Source: Mycolicibacterium sp. CBMA 226
GTDB taxonomy: Bacteria; Actinomycetota; Actinomycetes; Mycobacteriales; Mycobacteriaceae
Length of the DNA: 64,000 nucleotides
Direction: 5' to 3'
Assembly: GCF_009729075.1 (NCBI RefSeq)
Contig: NZ_VTGY01000010.1
Span: 35,210-99,209 of the forward strand
The notes beneath the pieces were generated by a model, which worked only from the letters and a program-made list of their open reading frames with translations, ran no database searches and was not told where the DNA came from. Positions 49,691-57,345 of the stretch are shown one piece after another. Every line of letters starts with the position of its first letter. The stretch's first letter is position 1. Both the position numbers and the translations under genes were made by a program.

Positions 49691-51268
49691 TCAGAACACC
49701 ACCGGCTGCTGGAACTCGCCCCACACCGACTTCAATGTCGACACCATCTCTCCCACCGTGCAGTATGCATTCGCGCAGTCGATGAGGCGATGCATCAGAT
49801 TGTCGTCCGCGTCGGCCGAACGCGCCAGTGCCGCAAGGGTTTCCTTCACGGCGACGTCGTCGCGCTCGGCCTTCACCTTGGCCAGCCGCTTGAGCTGCTT
49901 GTCGCGCCCCTCGGCGTCGAGTTCATAGGTGGCCAGATCCGGGGCCGGCTCTTCGACCACGAACTTGTTCACGCCGACGACGGGACGCTCCCCCGATTCG
50001 GTCTCCCGGTGGATCTTGAACGCCTCGTCGGCGATGAGGCCCTGCAGGTAGCCGTCCTCGATGCAGCGCACCATGCCGCCGTGCGACTCGAGATCATGCA
50101 TGATCTCGATGATCTTCTCTTCGGTGGCGTCGGTGAGCGCTTCGACGAAATACGAGCCGCCCAGGGGGTCGGCCACCTTCGCGACACCGGTCTCGTAGGC
50201 CAGAATCTGCTGGGTCCGCAGCGCGAGCGTGGCGGACTCCTCACTGGGCAGCGCAAACGGCTCGTCCCACGCCGCGGTGAACATGGATTGCACGCCGCCG
50301 AGTACCGACGCCAGCGCCTCGTAGGCAACGCGCACCAGGTTGTTCTGCGCTTGCGGGGCATACAGCGACGCACCGCCGGAGACGCAGCCGAACCTGAACA
50401 TCGAGGCCTTATCGGTGGTGGCGCCGTAGCGCTCACGCACGATGGTGGCCCAACGGCGCCGTCCCGCACGGTATTTGGCGATCTCCTCGAAGAAGTCGCC
50501 GTGCGTGTAGAAGAAGAACGAAATCTGGGGCGCGAACTTGTCGATCGTCATGCGACCGCGCTCGACGACGGTGTCGCAGTAGGTGACGCCGTCGGCCAGC
50601 GTGAAAGCCATCTCCTGCACGGCGTTGGCGCCCGCGTCGCGGAAGTGCGCGCCCGCCACCGAGATCGCGTTGAATCTCGGCACATCGGCGGCGCAGAACT
50701 CGATGGTGTCGGCGATGAGGCGCAGCGACGGCTCGGGCGGCCAGATCCACGTGCCCCGCGAGGCGTACTCCTTGAGGATGTCGTTCTGGATTGTGCCGGT
50801 GAGCTTTTCGCGCGGCACGCCCTTCTTCTCGGCGGCGGCGACGTAGAAGGCCAGCAGGATGGCGGCGGTGCCGTTGATCGTGAAGCTGGTGCTGATCTTG
50901 TCCAGCGGGATGCCGTCGAACAGGACCTCGGCGTCGGCCAGCGTGTCGACCGCGACACCGACACGGCCGACCTCCTCGCCGTACTCCTCGTCGTCGGAGT
51001 CGTAGCCGCACTGGGTAGGCAGGTCGAGGGCGACCGAGAGCCCCGTCCCGCCCTGATCCAGTAGGTACCGGTAGCGCTGATTCGACTCCTCGGCGGTACC
51101 GAAACCCGAGTACTGGCGGAAGGTCCACAGCTTGCCGCGGTATCCGGACGCGAAATTGCCCCGGGTGAACGGGAAGTCACCCGGCTGGGGCGGATCGACC
51201 TGTCGATCCGCGGGTCCGTAGACCGGTTTCAGCGGTATTCCGGACGGAGTCTGGCCATCGTTATCCAT
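49691..51268 (-). CDS. acyl-CoA mutase large subunit (methylmalonyl-CoA mutase-like)
   Basis: 525 residues from the ATG at 51268. The TIM-barrel CoA part has RQYSGFGTAEESN, LDLPTQCGYDSDDEEYGEEVGRVG, GTIQNDILKEYASRG and SVAGAHFRDAGA (in pieces). Positions equal to Tyr89 and Arg207 of methylmalonyl-CoA mutase are Tyr and Arg here; isobutyryl-CoA mutase has Phe and Gln. So a carboxylated acyl-CoA substrate is suggested, although the subunits are split as in the isobutyryl type. Acts with the B12 subunit and probably the MeaB-like protein. Confidence 0.92.
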   Translation of the reverse strand: MDNDGQTPSGIPLKPVYGPADRQVDPPQPGDFPFTRGNFASGYRGKLWTFRQYSGFGTAEESNQRYRYLLDQGGTGLSVALDLPTQCGYDSDDEEYGEEVGRVGVAVDTLADAEVLFDGIPLDKISTSFTINGTAAILLAFYVAAAEKKGVPREKLTGTIQNDILKEYASRGTWIWPPEPSLRLIADTIEFCAADVPRFNAISVAGAHFRDAGANAVQEMAFTLADGVTYCDTVVERGRMTIDKFAPQISFFFYTHGDFFEEIAKYRAGRRRWATIVRERYGATTDKASMFRFGCVSGGASLYAPQAQNNLVRVAYEALASVLGGVQSMFTAAWDEPFALPSEESATLALRTQQILAYETGVAKVADPLGGSYFVEALTDATEEKIIEIMHDLESHGGMVRCIEDGYLQGLIADEAFKIHRETESGERPVVGVNKFVVEEPAPDLATYELDAEGRDKQLKRLAKVKAERDDVAVKETLAALARSADADDNLMHRLIDCANAYCTVGEMVSTLKSVWGEFQQPVVF

Positions 51269-51294
51269 CAGTGAATAACGTACTTGCAAAAAAA

Positions 51295-51313
51295 GAGAAT
51301 GCCAATACCATTC
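51295..51313. promoter_or_regulatory. motif A-like operator (variant) at the mutase/SDR promoter
   Basis: GAGAATGCCAATACCATTC. The left half GAGAAT is kept, the right half reads AATACC instead of ATTCTC, and GAATG/CATTC form an inner dyad. It lies between the divergent starts at 51268 and 51339. Variants of the same kind are at 52609 and 63076. Confidence 0.55.
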
Positions 51314-51338
51314 CCGGTAACCGCTGCTGAGGAGGACG

Positions 51339-52160
51339 ATGACGGACCGCACACTCGCCGACAAGACCATGGTGGTCTCTGGCGCAAGTAGGGGTATCGG
51401 GCTCGCGATAGCCGTCGCCGCCGCCGCGCAGGGCGCCAATGTCGTGCTTCTCGCAAAGACTGCCGAGCCGCACCCCCGGTTGCCCGGCACCGTCTACACC
51501 GCAGCTGAAGACATCGAGGCCGCGGGCGGAAAGGCCGCCGCCGTCGTGGGCGACATCCGCTCCGAGGACGATGTCAACCGGGCCGTCGACGTGGCGGTCG
51601 AGCGCTTCGGCGGCGTCGACATCTGCGTGAACAACGCGAGCGCCATCGGCGTGGAGCCGACGGAGACGTTGTCCGCCAAGAAGTTCGACCTGATGCAGCA
51701 AGTCAATATCCGGGGCACGTTCCTGCTGACCAAGGCCGCACTGCCGCACCTGCGCAAATCGGCCAACGCTCACGTGCTGACCATCGCGCCGCCGCTGAAT
51801 CTCAGCCCGCGGTGGCTGGGCGCGCACCCCTCGTACACGCTGTCGAAGTACGGCATGACGCTGCTGTCACTGGGCTGGGCGGCCGAGTACGCCGATGCCG
51901 GTATCGCATTCAACTGCCTGTGGCCCGAGACCTATATCGCCACGTCAGCGGTGGCCAACATGGCCGACGGAGCCGCGCTCTTGGACTCGTCGCGTAGCCC
52001 GGCGATCATGGGTGACGCGGCAGTCCAGATCGTGACCCGACCGGCCACCGATTGCACCGCAGGCTGTTTCATCGACGCCGACGTCCTCACCGAAGCCGGC
52101 CGCGACCTTACCCCCTACGGCGGCGGCGCCGACCCGATCCCGGATCTGTTCCTGGGCTAG
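51339..52160 (+). CDS. SDR, HSDL2-like
   Basis: 273 residues. SGASRGIG as cofactor site, AKTAEPHPRLPGTVYTAAEDIEAAGG (in part), NNASAI, and YTLSKYGMT with catalytic Tyr/Lys. The AKTxxPHPKLPGTIxTAAxxIExAGG block is a signature of the HSDL2-type SDRs. In the C-terminal part GCFIDADVL replaces the common VDGG. It probably acts on a hydroxyacyl or hydroxysteroid-like intermediate. Confidence 0.9.
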   Translation: MTDRTLADKTMVVSGASRGIGLAIAVAAAAQGANVVLLAKTAEPHPRLPGTVYTAAEDIEAAGGKAAAVVGDIRSEDDVNRAVDVAVERFGGVDICVNNASAIGVEPTETLSAKKFDLMQQVNIRGTFLLTKAALPHLRKSANAHVLTIAPPLNLSPRWLGAHPSYTLSKYGMTLLSLGWAAEYADAGIAFNCLWPETYIATSAVANMADGAALLDSSRSPAIMGDAAVQIVTRPATDCTAGCFIDADVLTEAGRDLTPYGGGADPIPDLFLG

Positions 52161-52573
52161 AAGTTCGAGTTGGGGTTGTCGTAGTGGTCGCCGCGAATCC
52201 ACCGCGACGTGCCCGTGCCACTGCGATCCAGCTTGGGGCCGCAGAACAGGAACAGGCCGTCGGGCGCCTGGGCCATTTGATTGAACGGTTGGTCGCAGGG
52301 CGTGTCGAAAACACGGATGCCGGCCACCGGCAGCGCCCGGAAGTAGCGTGGCGACAGCCCGCGCGCCGAGTCACAGAAAACGACCCGGCCCCAGTCGGTG
52401 GTGGCGAACACGAAGTAGGTGACGTTGTCGCAGTCGGCACCGAGCCCGACGACGCGGTTGATACCCGGTACGCACGACGGATCGTCGCACTGCACCGGCT
52501 CGGCCGACGCAGCCGCCGGCCAATGCAATCCGATGAGTGCCAAGGCACCCACTGCACAGCAGAACCGTCGCAT
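52157..52573 (-). CDS. secreted six-cysteine protein
   Basis: 138 residues starting at the ATG at 52573. A signal peptide of about 24 residues (MRRFCC, then a hydrophobic core, then PAAASA before EPVQC) suggests Sec export. The mature part has six Cys, suiting three disulfides, and no known catalytic motif. It overlaps the convergent SDR stop by four bases. The only exported soluble protein in the island, it shares a motif A-like promoter with the thioesterase gene; a substrate-binding or envelope role is possible. Function unknown. Confidence 0.78.
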   Translation of the reverse strand: MRRFCCAVGALALIGLHWPAAASAEPVQCDDPSCVPGINRVVGLGADCDNVTYFVFATTDWGRVVFCDSARGLSPRYFRALPVAGIRVFDTPCDQPFNQMAQAPDGLFLFCGPKLDRSGTGTSRWIRGDHYDNPNSNF

Positions 52574-52608
52574 GGAGCGAGCGTACCCTGAAACCACTCT
52601 CCGTTTTT

Positions 52609-52623
52609 GGTAATGCCACTCTC
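52609..52623 (-). promoter_or_regulatory. motif A-like operator (variant)
   Basis: On the minus strand GAGAGTGGCATTACC, close to GAGAATGGCATTACC at 63076-63090. It lies between the divergent starts at 52573 and 52667. A partial copy, AATGGCAATACC, follows at 52634-52645. Confidence 0.5.
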
Positions 52624-52666
52624 GATAGTGCACAATGGCAATACCAACGAGCTGGAGACCGACATA

Positions 52667-53080
52667 GTGAGTACCGTCGACGACGCGTCACCCAGCCTGA
52701 TGACGCTCAAGCAGCTGTTCGATCACCTCGGTCTCGCTGAGGCCGACTCCCCCAAAGGCACTCTGGCGATGGAACTTCCGGTGACCCAGGCCGTCGTCAA
52801 CACCAATGGCGGCCTGCAGGGCGGACTGATCGCCACCATCGCCGACGTCGCCGGCGGCCTGCTCGTCTCGCGCACCATGGCGTTCGGCAATGGCATCACC
52901 ACCACCGATCTGCACATTCGCTACCTGCGCCGCATCGACACCGGGCCGGCCCGGGCCGTGGCGCGCTTCATCCACCAGGGCCGCCGCTCAGCGGTCGTTC
53001 AGGTCGAAATCCTGCGCGGCAACGGCGATCTCGCCGCGACGGCAACCGTCAACTTCGCCGCACTCGAAGGTCGGTCCTGA
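52667..53080 (+). CDS. PaaI-type hotdog thioesterase
   Basis: 137 residues from the GTG at 52667, with GGAG nine bases upstream; the frame is open to 52607 through the operator and is rejected. VVNTNGGLQGGLIATIADVAGG is the hotdog helix (in part), with Asn in place of the common His before GG and an Asp in IADVAG. TTTDLHIRYLR is the last conserved strand. Likely hydrolyses an aryl- or acyl-CoA. Confidence 0.87.
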   Translation: MSTVDDASPSLMTLKQLFDHLGLAEADSPKGTLAMELPVTQAVVNTNGGLQGGLIATIADVAGGLLVSRTMAFGNGITTTDLHIRYLRRIDTGPARAVARFIHQGRRSAVVQVEILRGNGDLAATATVNFAALEGRS

Positions 53081-54019
53081 TCACTCCCCGCCGCGCACCT
53101 GGTCCTTGACCGCGGGCACCACGGGCGGTGCGGTGCGCCAGTTCGGCAGACCGTCTTCCTCCAGCCCGACCGGAAACCCGTTCTCGTGCACCTGCGCCCA
53201 GTGACTGTGATTGAGCTCGTGCAGTGTGAAGCAGGCGTTCAGCGAGTTGTAGAAACCCATGTTGTCCTGCGTCTGGTTGACCGACTCCTTGATGAGCAGG
53301 GCGGCCATCGTCGGCACCGCGGCAATGCGGCGGGCGAATTCCAGTGTGCGGTCGGCAAGTTCGTCAGCGGGGAAAACTTTGCTCACCATGCCCATGCGGT
53401 GAGCCTCGTCCACCGACAGGCTGTCGCCCGTCAACATCAGCTCCTTGGTCTTACGGGGACCGAATTCCCATGGGTGCGCGAAGTATTCGACACCGCACAT
53501 GCCCAGCCGGGTACCCACCACGTCCGCGAACGTGGTGTTGTCGGCCGCGACAATGAGGTCGCACGCCCACATCAGCATCAGCGAGGCGGCGTACACGTCA
53601 CCGTGCACTTGAGCGACGGTGATCTTGCGGAGGTTGCGCCACCGGCGGGTGTTCTCGAAGTAGTAGTGCCATTCCTGCAGCATCAACATCTCCGCGCCCG
53701 AACGGGTGGCGCCGTTGATCCGGAAGCTCGGATGCTGGTCGGGCCCGGGCGCACGTTCCGCGCGGGACTGCGACGAGCCGAGATCATGGCCGGAGGAGAA
53801 CATCGGCCCCAGGCCGCCGAGGATGACGACGCGGACGGTGTCGTCGGCCTCGGCCCGCAGGAACGCCTCGTGCAATTCGGTGAGCATGCCACGACTCTGC
53901 GCGTTGCGAGTGTCGGGGCGGTTCAACATGATCCGGGCGATGATGCCCTCGTCGAGAGTTTCGTACGTAACGTACTTGTAGTCGGCGTTGCCGGAGTCGC
54001 CGTTGTCAGCAGCAGCCAT
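53081..54019 (-). CDS. enoyl-CoA hydratase/isomerase family protein
   Basis: 312 residues, longer than most crotonases (about 260) through a middle insert of about 30 residues (APGPDQHP ... MLMLQEWHYYFENTRRWRN). Oxyanion-hole segments FSSGHDLGSSQ and HGDVYAASLMLMWACD. The catalytic region reads VVGTRLGMCGVEYFAHPWEFG, without the usual Glu. It follows a large hairpin at 54035-54104. Possibly a specialised hydratase or C-C hydrolase for ring cleavage. Confidence 0.87.
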   Translation of the reverse strand: MAAADNGDSGNADYKYVTYETLDEGIIARIMLNRPDTRNAQSRGMLTELHEAFLRAEADDTVRVVILGGLGPMFSSGHDLGSSQSRAERAPGPDQHPSFRINGATRSGAEMLMLQEWHYYFENTRRWRNLRKITVAQVHGDVYAASLMLMWACDLIVAADNTTFADVVGTRLGMCGVEYFAHPWEFGPRKTKELMLTGDSLSVDEAHRMGMVSKVFPADELADRTLEFARRIAAVPTMAALLIKESVNQTQDNMGFYNSLNACFTLHELNHSHWAQVHENGFPVGLEEDGLPNWRTAPPVVPAVKDQVRGGE

Positions 54020-54034
54020 GAGGCACCTTTCGTT

Positions 54035-54104
54035 ACTCCGTGAGCAGACGTGAAATCCCCCTGATTGACCACATTTTGGGGGATTTCACGTCTGCTCGCG
54101 GAGT
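54035..54104. repeat. 27-bp inverted repeat
   Basis: Arms at 54035-54061 and 54078-54104 pair at 26 of 27 positions across a 16-base loop (GAGCAGACGTGAAATCCCCC and its complement). The right arm touches the stop codon of the thiolase-like gene. The outer part GAGCAGAC is shared with 42679-42698. Likely terminator of the thiolase-like operon, or a REP-like element. Confidence 0.7.
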
Positions 54105-55249
54105 TATAGAGACAACAGAGTCGCGGAGGCCGTACCCGGCGCACCGTACACCTGCGCCAGCCCGACGCGGGGGTTACCCGGAACCTGCCGCTCCCCCGCC
54201 TCACCGCGTAGCTGGCGCACCAGCTCGTGCATCTGGCGCAGGCCGGACGCGCCGATCGGCTCGCCGTTGGCGATCAGTCCGCCGTCGGTGTTGATCGGCA
54301 GCGACCCGTGGATCTCGGTGGCGCCGTCGGCCAACAGCTTTTCCTGCTCGCCGTCGGCACACAGCCCGGTCTCGGCCATGTGGATGACCTCGGCACCGGC
54401 GTCAGTGTCCTGCAGCTGTGCGATATCGACGTCCTCGGGGCCGATGCCGGCAGCCTCGTAGGCTGCCTTGGCGGCGTAGACCGTCGGCGACACATCTTCG
54501 TCGAGCGGCGCGGAGGTGGCATGCACTTCGTAGGCACCATAGGTGCGGGTGCGAATCTCGCTCGCGCGCACGTACACCGGCTTGTCGGTGTACCGATGGG
54601 CGATGTCGGCCCGGCACATGATGACCGCAGCAGCGCCTTCGTCGGGCGCACAGAACATGTACTGGCGCAACGGATAGTTGAGCACCGGCGAGGCCATGAT
54701 CTCGTCGACCGAGATCTCTTTGCGCCGGAACGCATTCGGGTTCAGGATGCCGTTGCGGAAGTTCTTGTTGGCCACCCGCGCCAGCGTCTCCTCGGAGATG
54801 CCGTGCTTGTGGATGTAGTGGTTGGCCTTCATCCCGAAGAACTTCGTGGTGACGAACTGCCCATTGTTGGCGTACCACTGCGGCAGCGCCAGCTTGGCCG
54901 GATCATCGGTGAAGGCGCCGCGCGGGTGCTTGTCCAGGCCGATGGCGATGCCGATGTCGTACTTGCCCAATCGGATGGTGTCGGCGGTCTGCTGGATGGC
55001 GCTGGCCGCGGTGGCGCACGCGTTGAACACGTTGGTGAACGTAATGCCCGTCAGCCCCACCAGGCGCGTCACCGCATCGGGGTTGGACACTTCGTAGCTG
55101 CCGCCGAAGCCGAACTGGATGTCCTTCCACTCCAGCTTCGCATCGGTCAACGCACTCTGGATCGCCTCGGCGCCCATCTCCATGGCGGTCTTGTCGAACC
55201 GGCCGAACGGGTGGATACCGACGCCGATGATCGCTACGTCGTTGCTCAT
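54104..55249 (-). CDS. thiolase-like lipid-transfer protein (Ltp2 type)
   Basis: 381 residues of the non-decarboxylating thiolase fold. The first active-site Cys region is NACATAASAIQ, but the C-terminal part (LAQVYGAPGTASATLL) lacks the second Cys-x-Gly of true thiolases. That pattern, with an adjacent DUF35 gene, is that of Ltp2, the retro-aldolase that cleaves the cholesterol side chain with a DUF35 partner. So side-chain aldol cleavage is the best guess. The ATG overlaps the DUF35 stop (ATGA). Confidence 0.88.
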   Translation of the reverse strand: MSNDVAIIGVGIHPFGRFDKTAMEMGAEAIQSALTDAKLEWKDIQFGFGGSYEVSNPDAVTRLVGLTGITFTNVFNACATAASAIQQTADTIRLGKYDIGIAIGLDKHPRGAFTDDPAKLALPQWYANNGQFVTTKFFGMKANHYIHKHGISEETLARVANKNFRNGILNPNAFRRKEISVDEIMASPVLNYPLRQYMFCAPDEGAAAVIMCRADIAHRYTDKPVYVRASEIRTRTYGAYEVHATSAPLDEDVSPTVYAAKAAYEAAGIGPEDVDIAQLQDTDAGAEVIHMAETGLCADGEQEKLLADGATEIHGSLPINTDGGLIANGEPIGASGLRQMHELVRQLRGEAGERQVPGNPRVGLAQVYGAPGTASATLLSL

Positions 55250-55665
55250 GCCGCCACCGGCTTGAACCAGAAGGTGACCAGCTCATTGCCGTCGGCGTCG
55301 GTGGCGAAAGGCGCCATGGTGAGTTCGACCTCCATACCGAATTGCAGCTTGGCCGGATCGTTTTCAGTGAGTCGGCCCTCGACCCGGACGACGTCACCGA
55401 GCTGCACCAGCCCGACGCCGAACGGTACGAAGTCCTTGCCCGTCGGCCCCGCGTACGGCGCACCGGGCGGGAATCCTTGTGTGGTCCAGGCGATCACCGT
55501 GCCGCGGCGGGGCAGGTGCACGTCAGACATCTCGGCCTTGCTGCACTTCGGGCAGCGGTCCTGGCGCGGGAACGTCGTCGCCGCGCACGCACCGCACCGG
55601 CTGCCGATCAACTGCGGCTCGGCATCCGGCCACGTCGAGATTTCAGGGGCAAGAGCCTTCTGCAT
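55246..55665 (-). CDS. DUF35 (OB-fold with zinc ribbon) partner of the thiolase-like protein
   Basis: 139 residues from the ATG at 55665 (AGGA six bases upstream); an ATG two codons earlier is possible. The zinc ribbon has RCGACAATTFPRQDRCPKC, four Cys, followed by the OB-fold with GTVIAWTTQGFPPGAPYAG (in pieces). DUF35 proteins bind CoA substrates and form complexes with Ltp2- or thiolase-like enzymes. Overlaps the thiolase-like start. Confidence 0.9.
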   Translation of the reverse strand: MQKALAPEISTWPDAEPQLIGSRCGACAATTFPRQDRCPKCSKAEMSDVHLPRRGTVIAWTTQGFPPGAPYAGPTGKDFVPFGVGLVQLGDVVRVEGRLTENDPAKLQFGMEVELTMAPFATDADGNELVTFWFKPVAA

Positions 55666-55673
55666 CGTCATTC

Positions 55674-55976
55674 CTAATCGCTCGCGGGGAGGGGTTTGGC
55701 TTCCTTGAGGACGAGGGGTGTCGACCCGACGCTCAGCGTGCCCGCGCCGGCCTTGGTGACCAGCACCTCCGCCGCGGCGTCGTCCACATACCGCTTGCCC
55801 ATCACGGTGCCGCCGAACAGCTCGGGGTCCCGAGCGACGGCGCCGTCGACATCGGCGTCGAGCGCGACCATCGGGGCGCCGCCGCATCGCAGGTCGTCCA
55901 GGCTGTCACCAGTACGGACGACGATCACCTGGGTGTCGCACACCTGACTCCTCAGGCGACTACCTGTTTTGACCAT
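55674..55976 (-). CDS. hypothetical small protein upstream of DUF35
   Basis: 100 residues from the ATG at 55976 (a GTG at 55985 is possible). Visible parts: CDTQVIVVRTGDSLDDLRCGGAPM near the start (in part), FGGTVMGKRYVD in the middle, a KPLPASD end. There is no membrane segment. Two cysteines could bind a metal or form a disulfide. It is probably the first gene of the three-gene unit with DUF35 and the Ltp2-like gene, and may be a third member of that complex. Not recognised. Confidence 0.65.
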   Translation of the reverse strand: MVKTGSRLRSQVCDTQVIVVRTGDSLDDLRCGGAPMVALDADVDGAVARDPELFGGTVMGKRYVDDAAAEVLVTKAGAGTLSVGSTPLVLKEAKPLPASD

Positions 55977-56004
55977 GAGAAGCACATTATCAGATAGGAG
56001 AACG

Positions 56005-57249
56005 TCACTTCCCGGAAGTGAGCGAGTAGCGGACCGGCAGGTGTTTGAGGCCGCCCACGAATATGGTCGCGACGTGCTGGGGGACGCCCGCCAGCTCGAT
56101 CGACCGGAGCCGCGGGATCAACTCCGAGAAGAAACTGGTGACCTCCATGCGCGCGAGGGCCGCGCCAAGACAGAAGTGGACGCCGTAGCCGAAGGCCACG
56201 TGCTTGTTGGGGTCACGACCCACGTCGAAACAGAACGGGTCACCGAAGGTCTCTTCGTCGCGGTTGGCCGATACGTACGACAGCAGCACCGACTCCCCCG
56301 CCGCGATCGGCACGCCCCGCACCGTGGTGTCCGCGCGCGCGGTGCGCATGAACTCCTTCACCGGTGTCACCCAGCGGATCATCTCCTCGGTGGCAAGAGG
56401 CATCAACTCGGGGTTCTCCTGAAGCCGCACAAGCTGATGCGGGTTTTCGATCAACGCGTGCAGGCCGCCGGAGACCACCGCACTGGTGGTGTCGTGGCCG
56501 GCGGTCGCGATGATCACGTAGTACGAGACGGTGTCGATGTCCCCCAACGGTTCTCCGTCGAGGCGCGCGTTGGCGATGGCCGACGCCAGGTCGTCGGTCG
56601 GCTTCTCGCGACGCGCGGCAGTCAACGCAGTGAAGTAGGTGAACATCTCAAAAAGTGCCACGCCCTTCTCCTCGGGCGTGACGCCCCGCGAGAACTCCGA
56701 ATCATCGGCGCCGAACAACTCCTGGGCGTACTTGAGCATCCGCGGGAAATCGGATTCAGGCAGGCCGAGCAGCGACATGATCACGTACAGCGGGTAATTC
56801 ACGGCAACCTCTTGCACGAAGTCGCACTCACCGCCCAACTCCACCATCCGGTCGACGTAGCGCCGGGCGAGTTCATCGACGCGAACGCGCAAGTCCCGCA
56901 TCGCCTTCGGCCGGAACCAGTCGGCGCCGATGGCCCGTACCAGCCGATGCCGTGGGTCGTCCATGTGGATCAGCGTGCTGATGCCCAGCGCAGCTTGATG
57001 CTCGTCAGCCTCTACGGTCATGAGCACCGGCCGCGGCGAGTTGGTGAACAGCGCGTTGGCCCGTTCGATCGCCATGACGTCGTCGTGTTTGGTAATGGCC
57101 CAGAACGGCTTGTAGCCGGGCACGTCGACCTTTGACACCGGTGCGTTGGCGCGCAAGAACGACAGTGCCGCATGAAGTTTCAGCTCGTCGGCGTAGGCGG
57201 ACGGGTCGGCGAACACACCGGCGGCGTCGGCGGTGATCGGGGCACTCAT
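56005..57249 (-). CDS. cytochrome P450
   Basis: 414 residues from the ATG at 57249, with GAGGAG upstream; the frame is open to 57318 but without similarity. I-helix ATAGHDTTSA with the usual Asp-Thr pair, ExxR in TEEMIRW, and heme loop FGYGVHFCLGAALAR. Second P450 of the island. No ferredoxin gene is adjacent; the ferredoxin at 1548 or 46851 may supply electrons. Substrate unknown. Confidence 0.93.
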   Translation of the reverse strand: MSAPITADAAGVFADPSAYADELKLHAALSFLRANAPVSKVDVPGYKPFWAITKHDDVMAIERANALFTNSPRPVLMTVEADEHQAALGISTLIHMDDPRHRLVRAIGADWFRPKAMRDLRVRVDELARRYVDRMVELGGECDFVQEVAVNYPLYVIMSLLGLPESDFPRMLKYAQELFGADDSEFSRGVTPEEKGVALFEMFTYFTALTAARREKPTDDLASAIANARLDGEPLGDIDTVSYYVIIATAGHDTTSAVVSGGLHALIENPHQLVRLQENPELMPLATEEMIRWVTPVKEFMRTARADTTVRGVPIAAGESVLLSYVSANRDEETFGDPFCFDVGRDPNKHVAFGYGVHFCLGAALARMEVTSFFSELIPRLRSIELAGVPQHVATIFVGGLKHLPVRYSLTSGK

Positions 57250-57345
57250 GGGCGGCTCCTCACTGTTGCAACTCTGCGATGCCGGCTCGGAGTCCTGAAG
57301 GCGACCCTCGAAGACCATCGCTCGCGGGCGGGGCCGCGGCCGACA

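Noticed and set aside
51200..51340. B12 riboswitch upstream of the mutase
   Set aside because: The gap is only 70 bases and shows no B12-box-like sequence or room for the fold.
57090..57110. TGGTAATGG string resembling half of motif A variants
   Set aside because: It lies inside the P450 coding region, without a matching second half, so it is likely chance.
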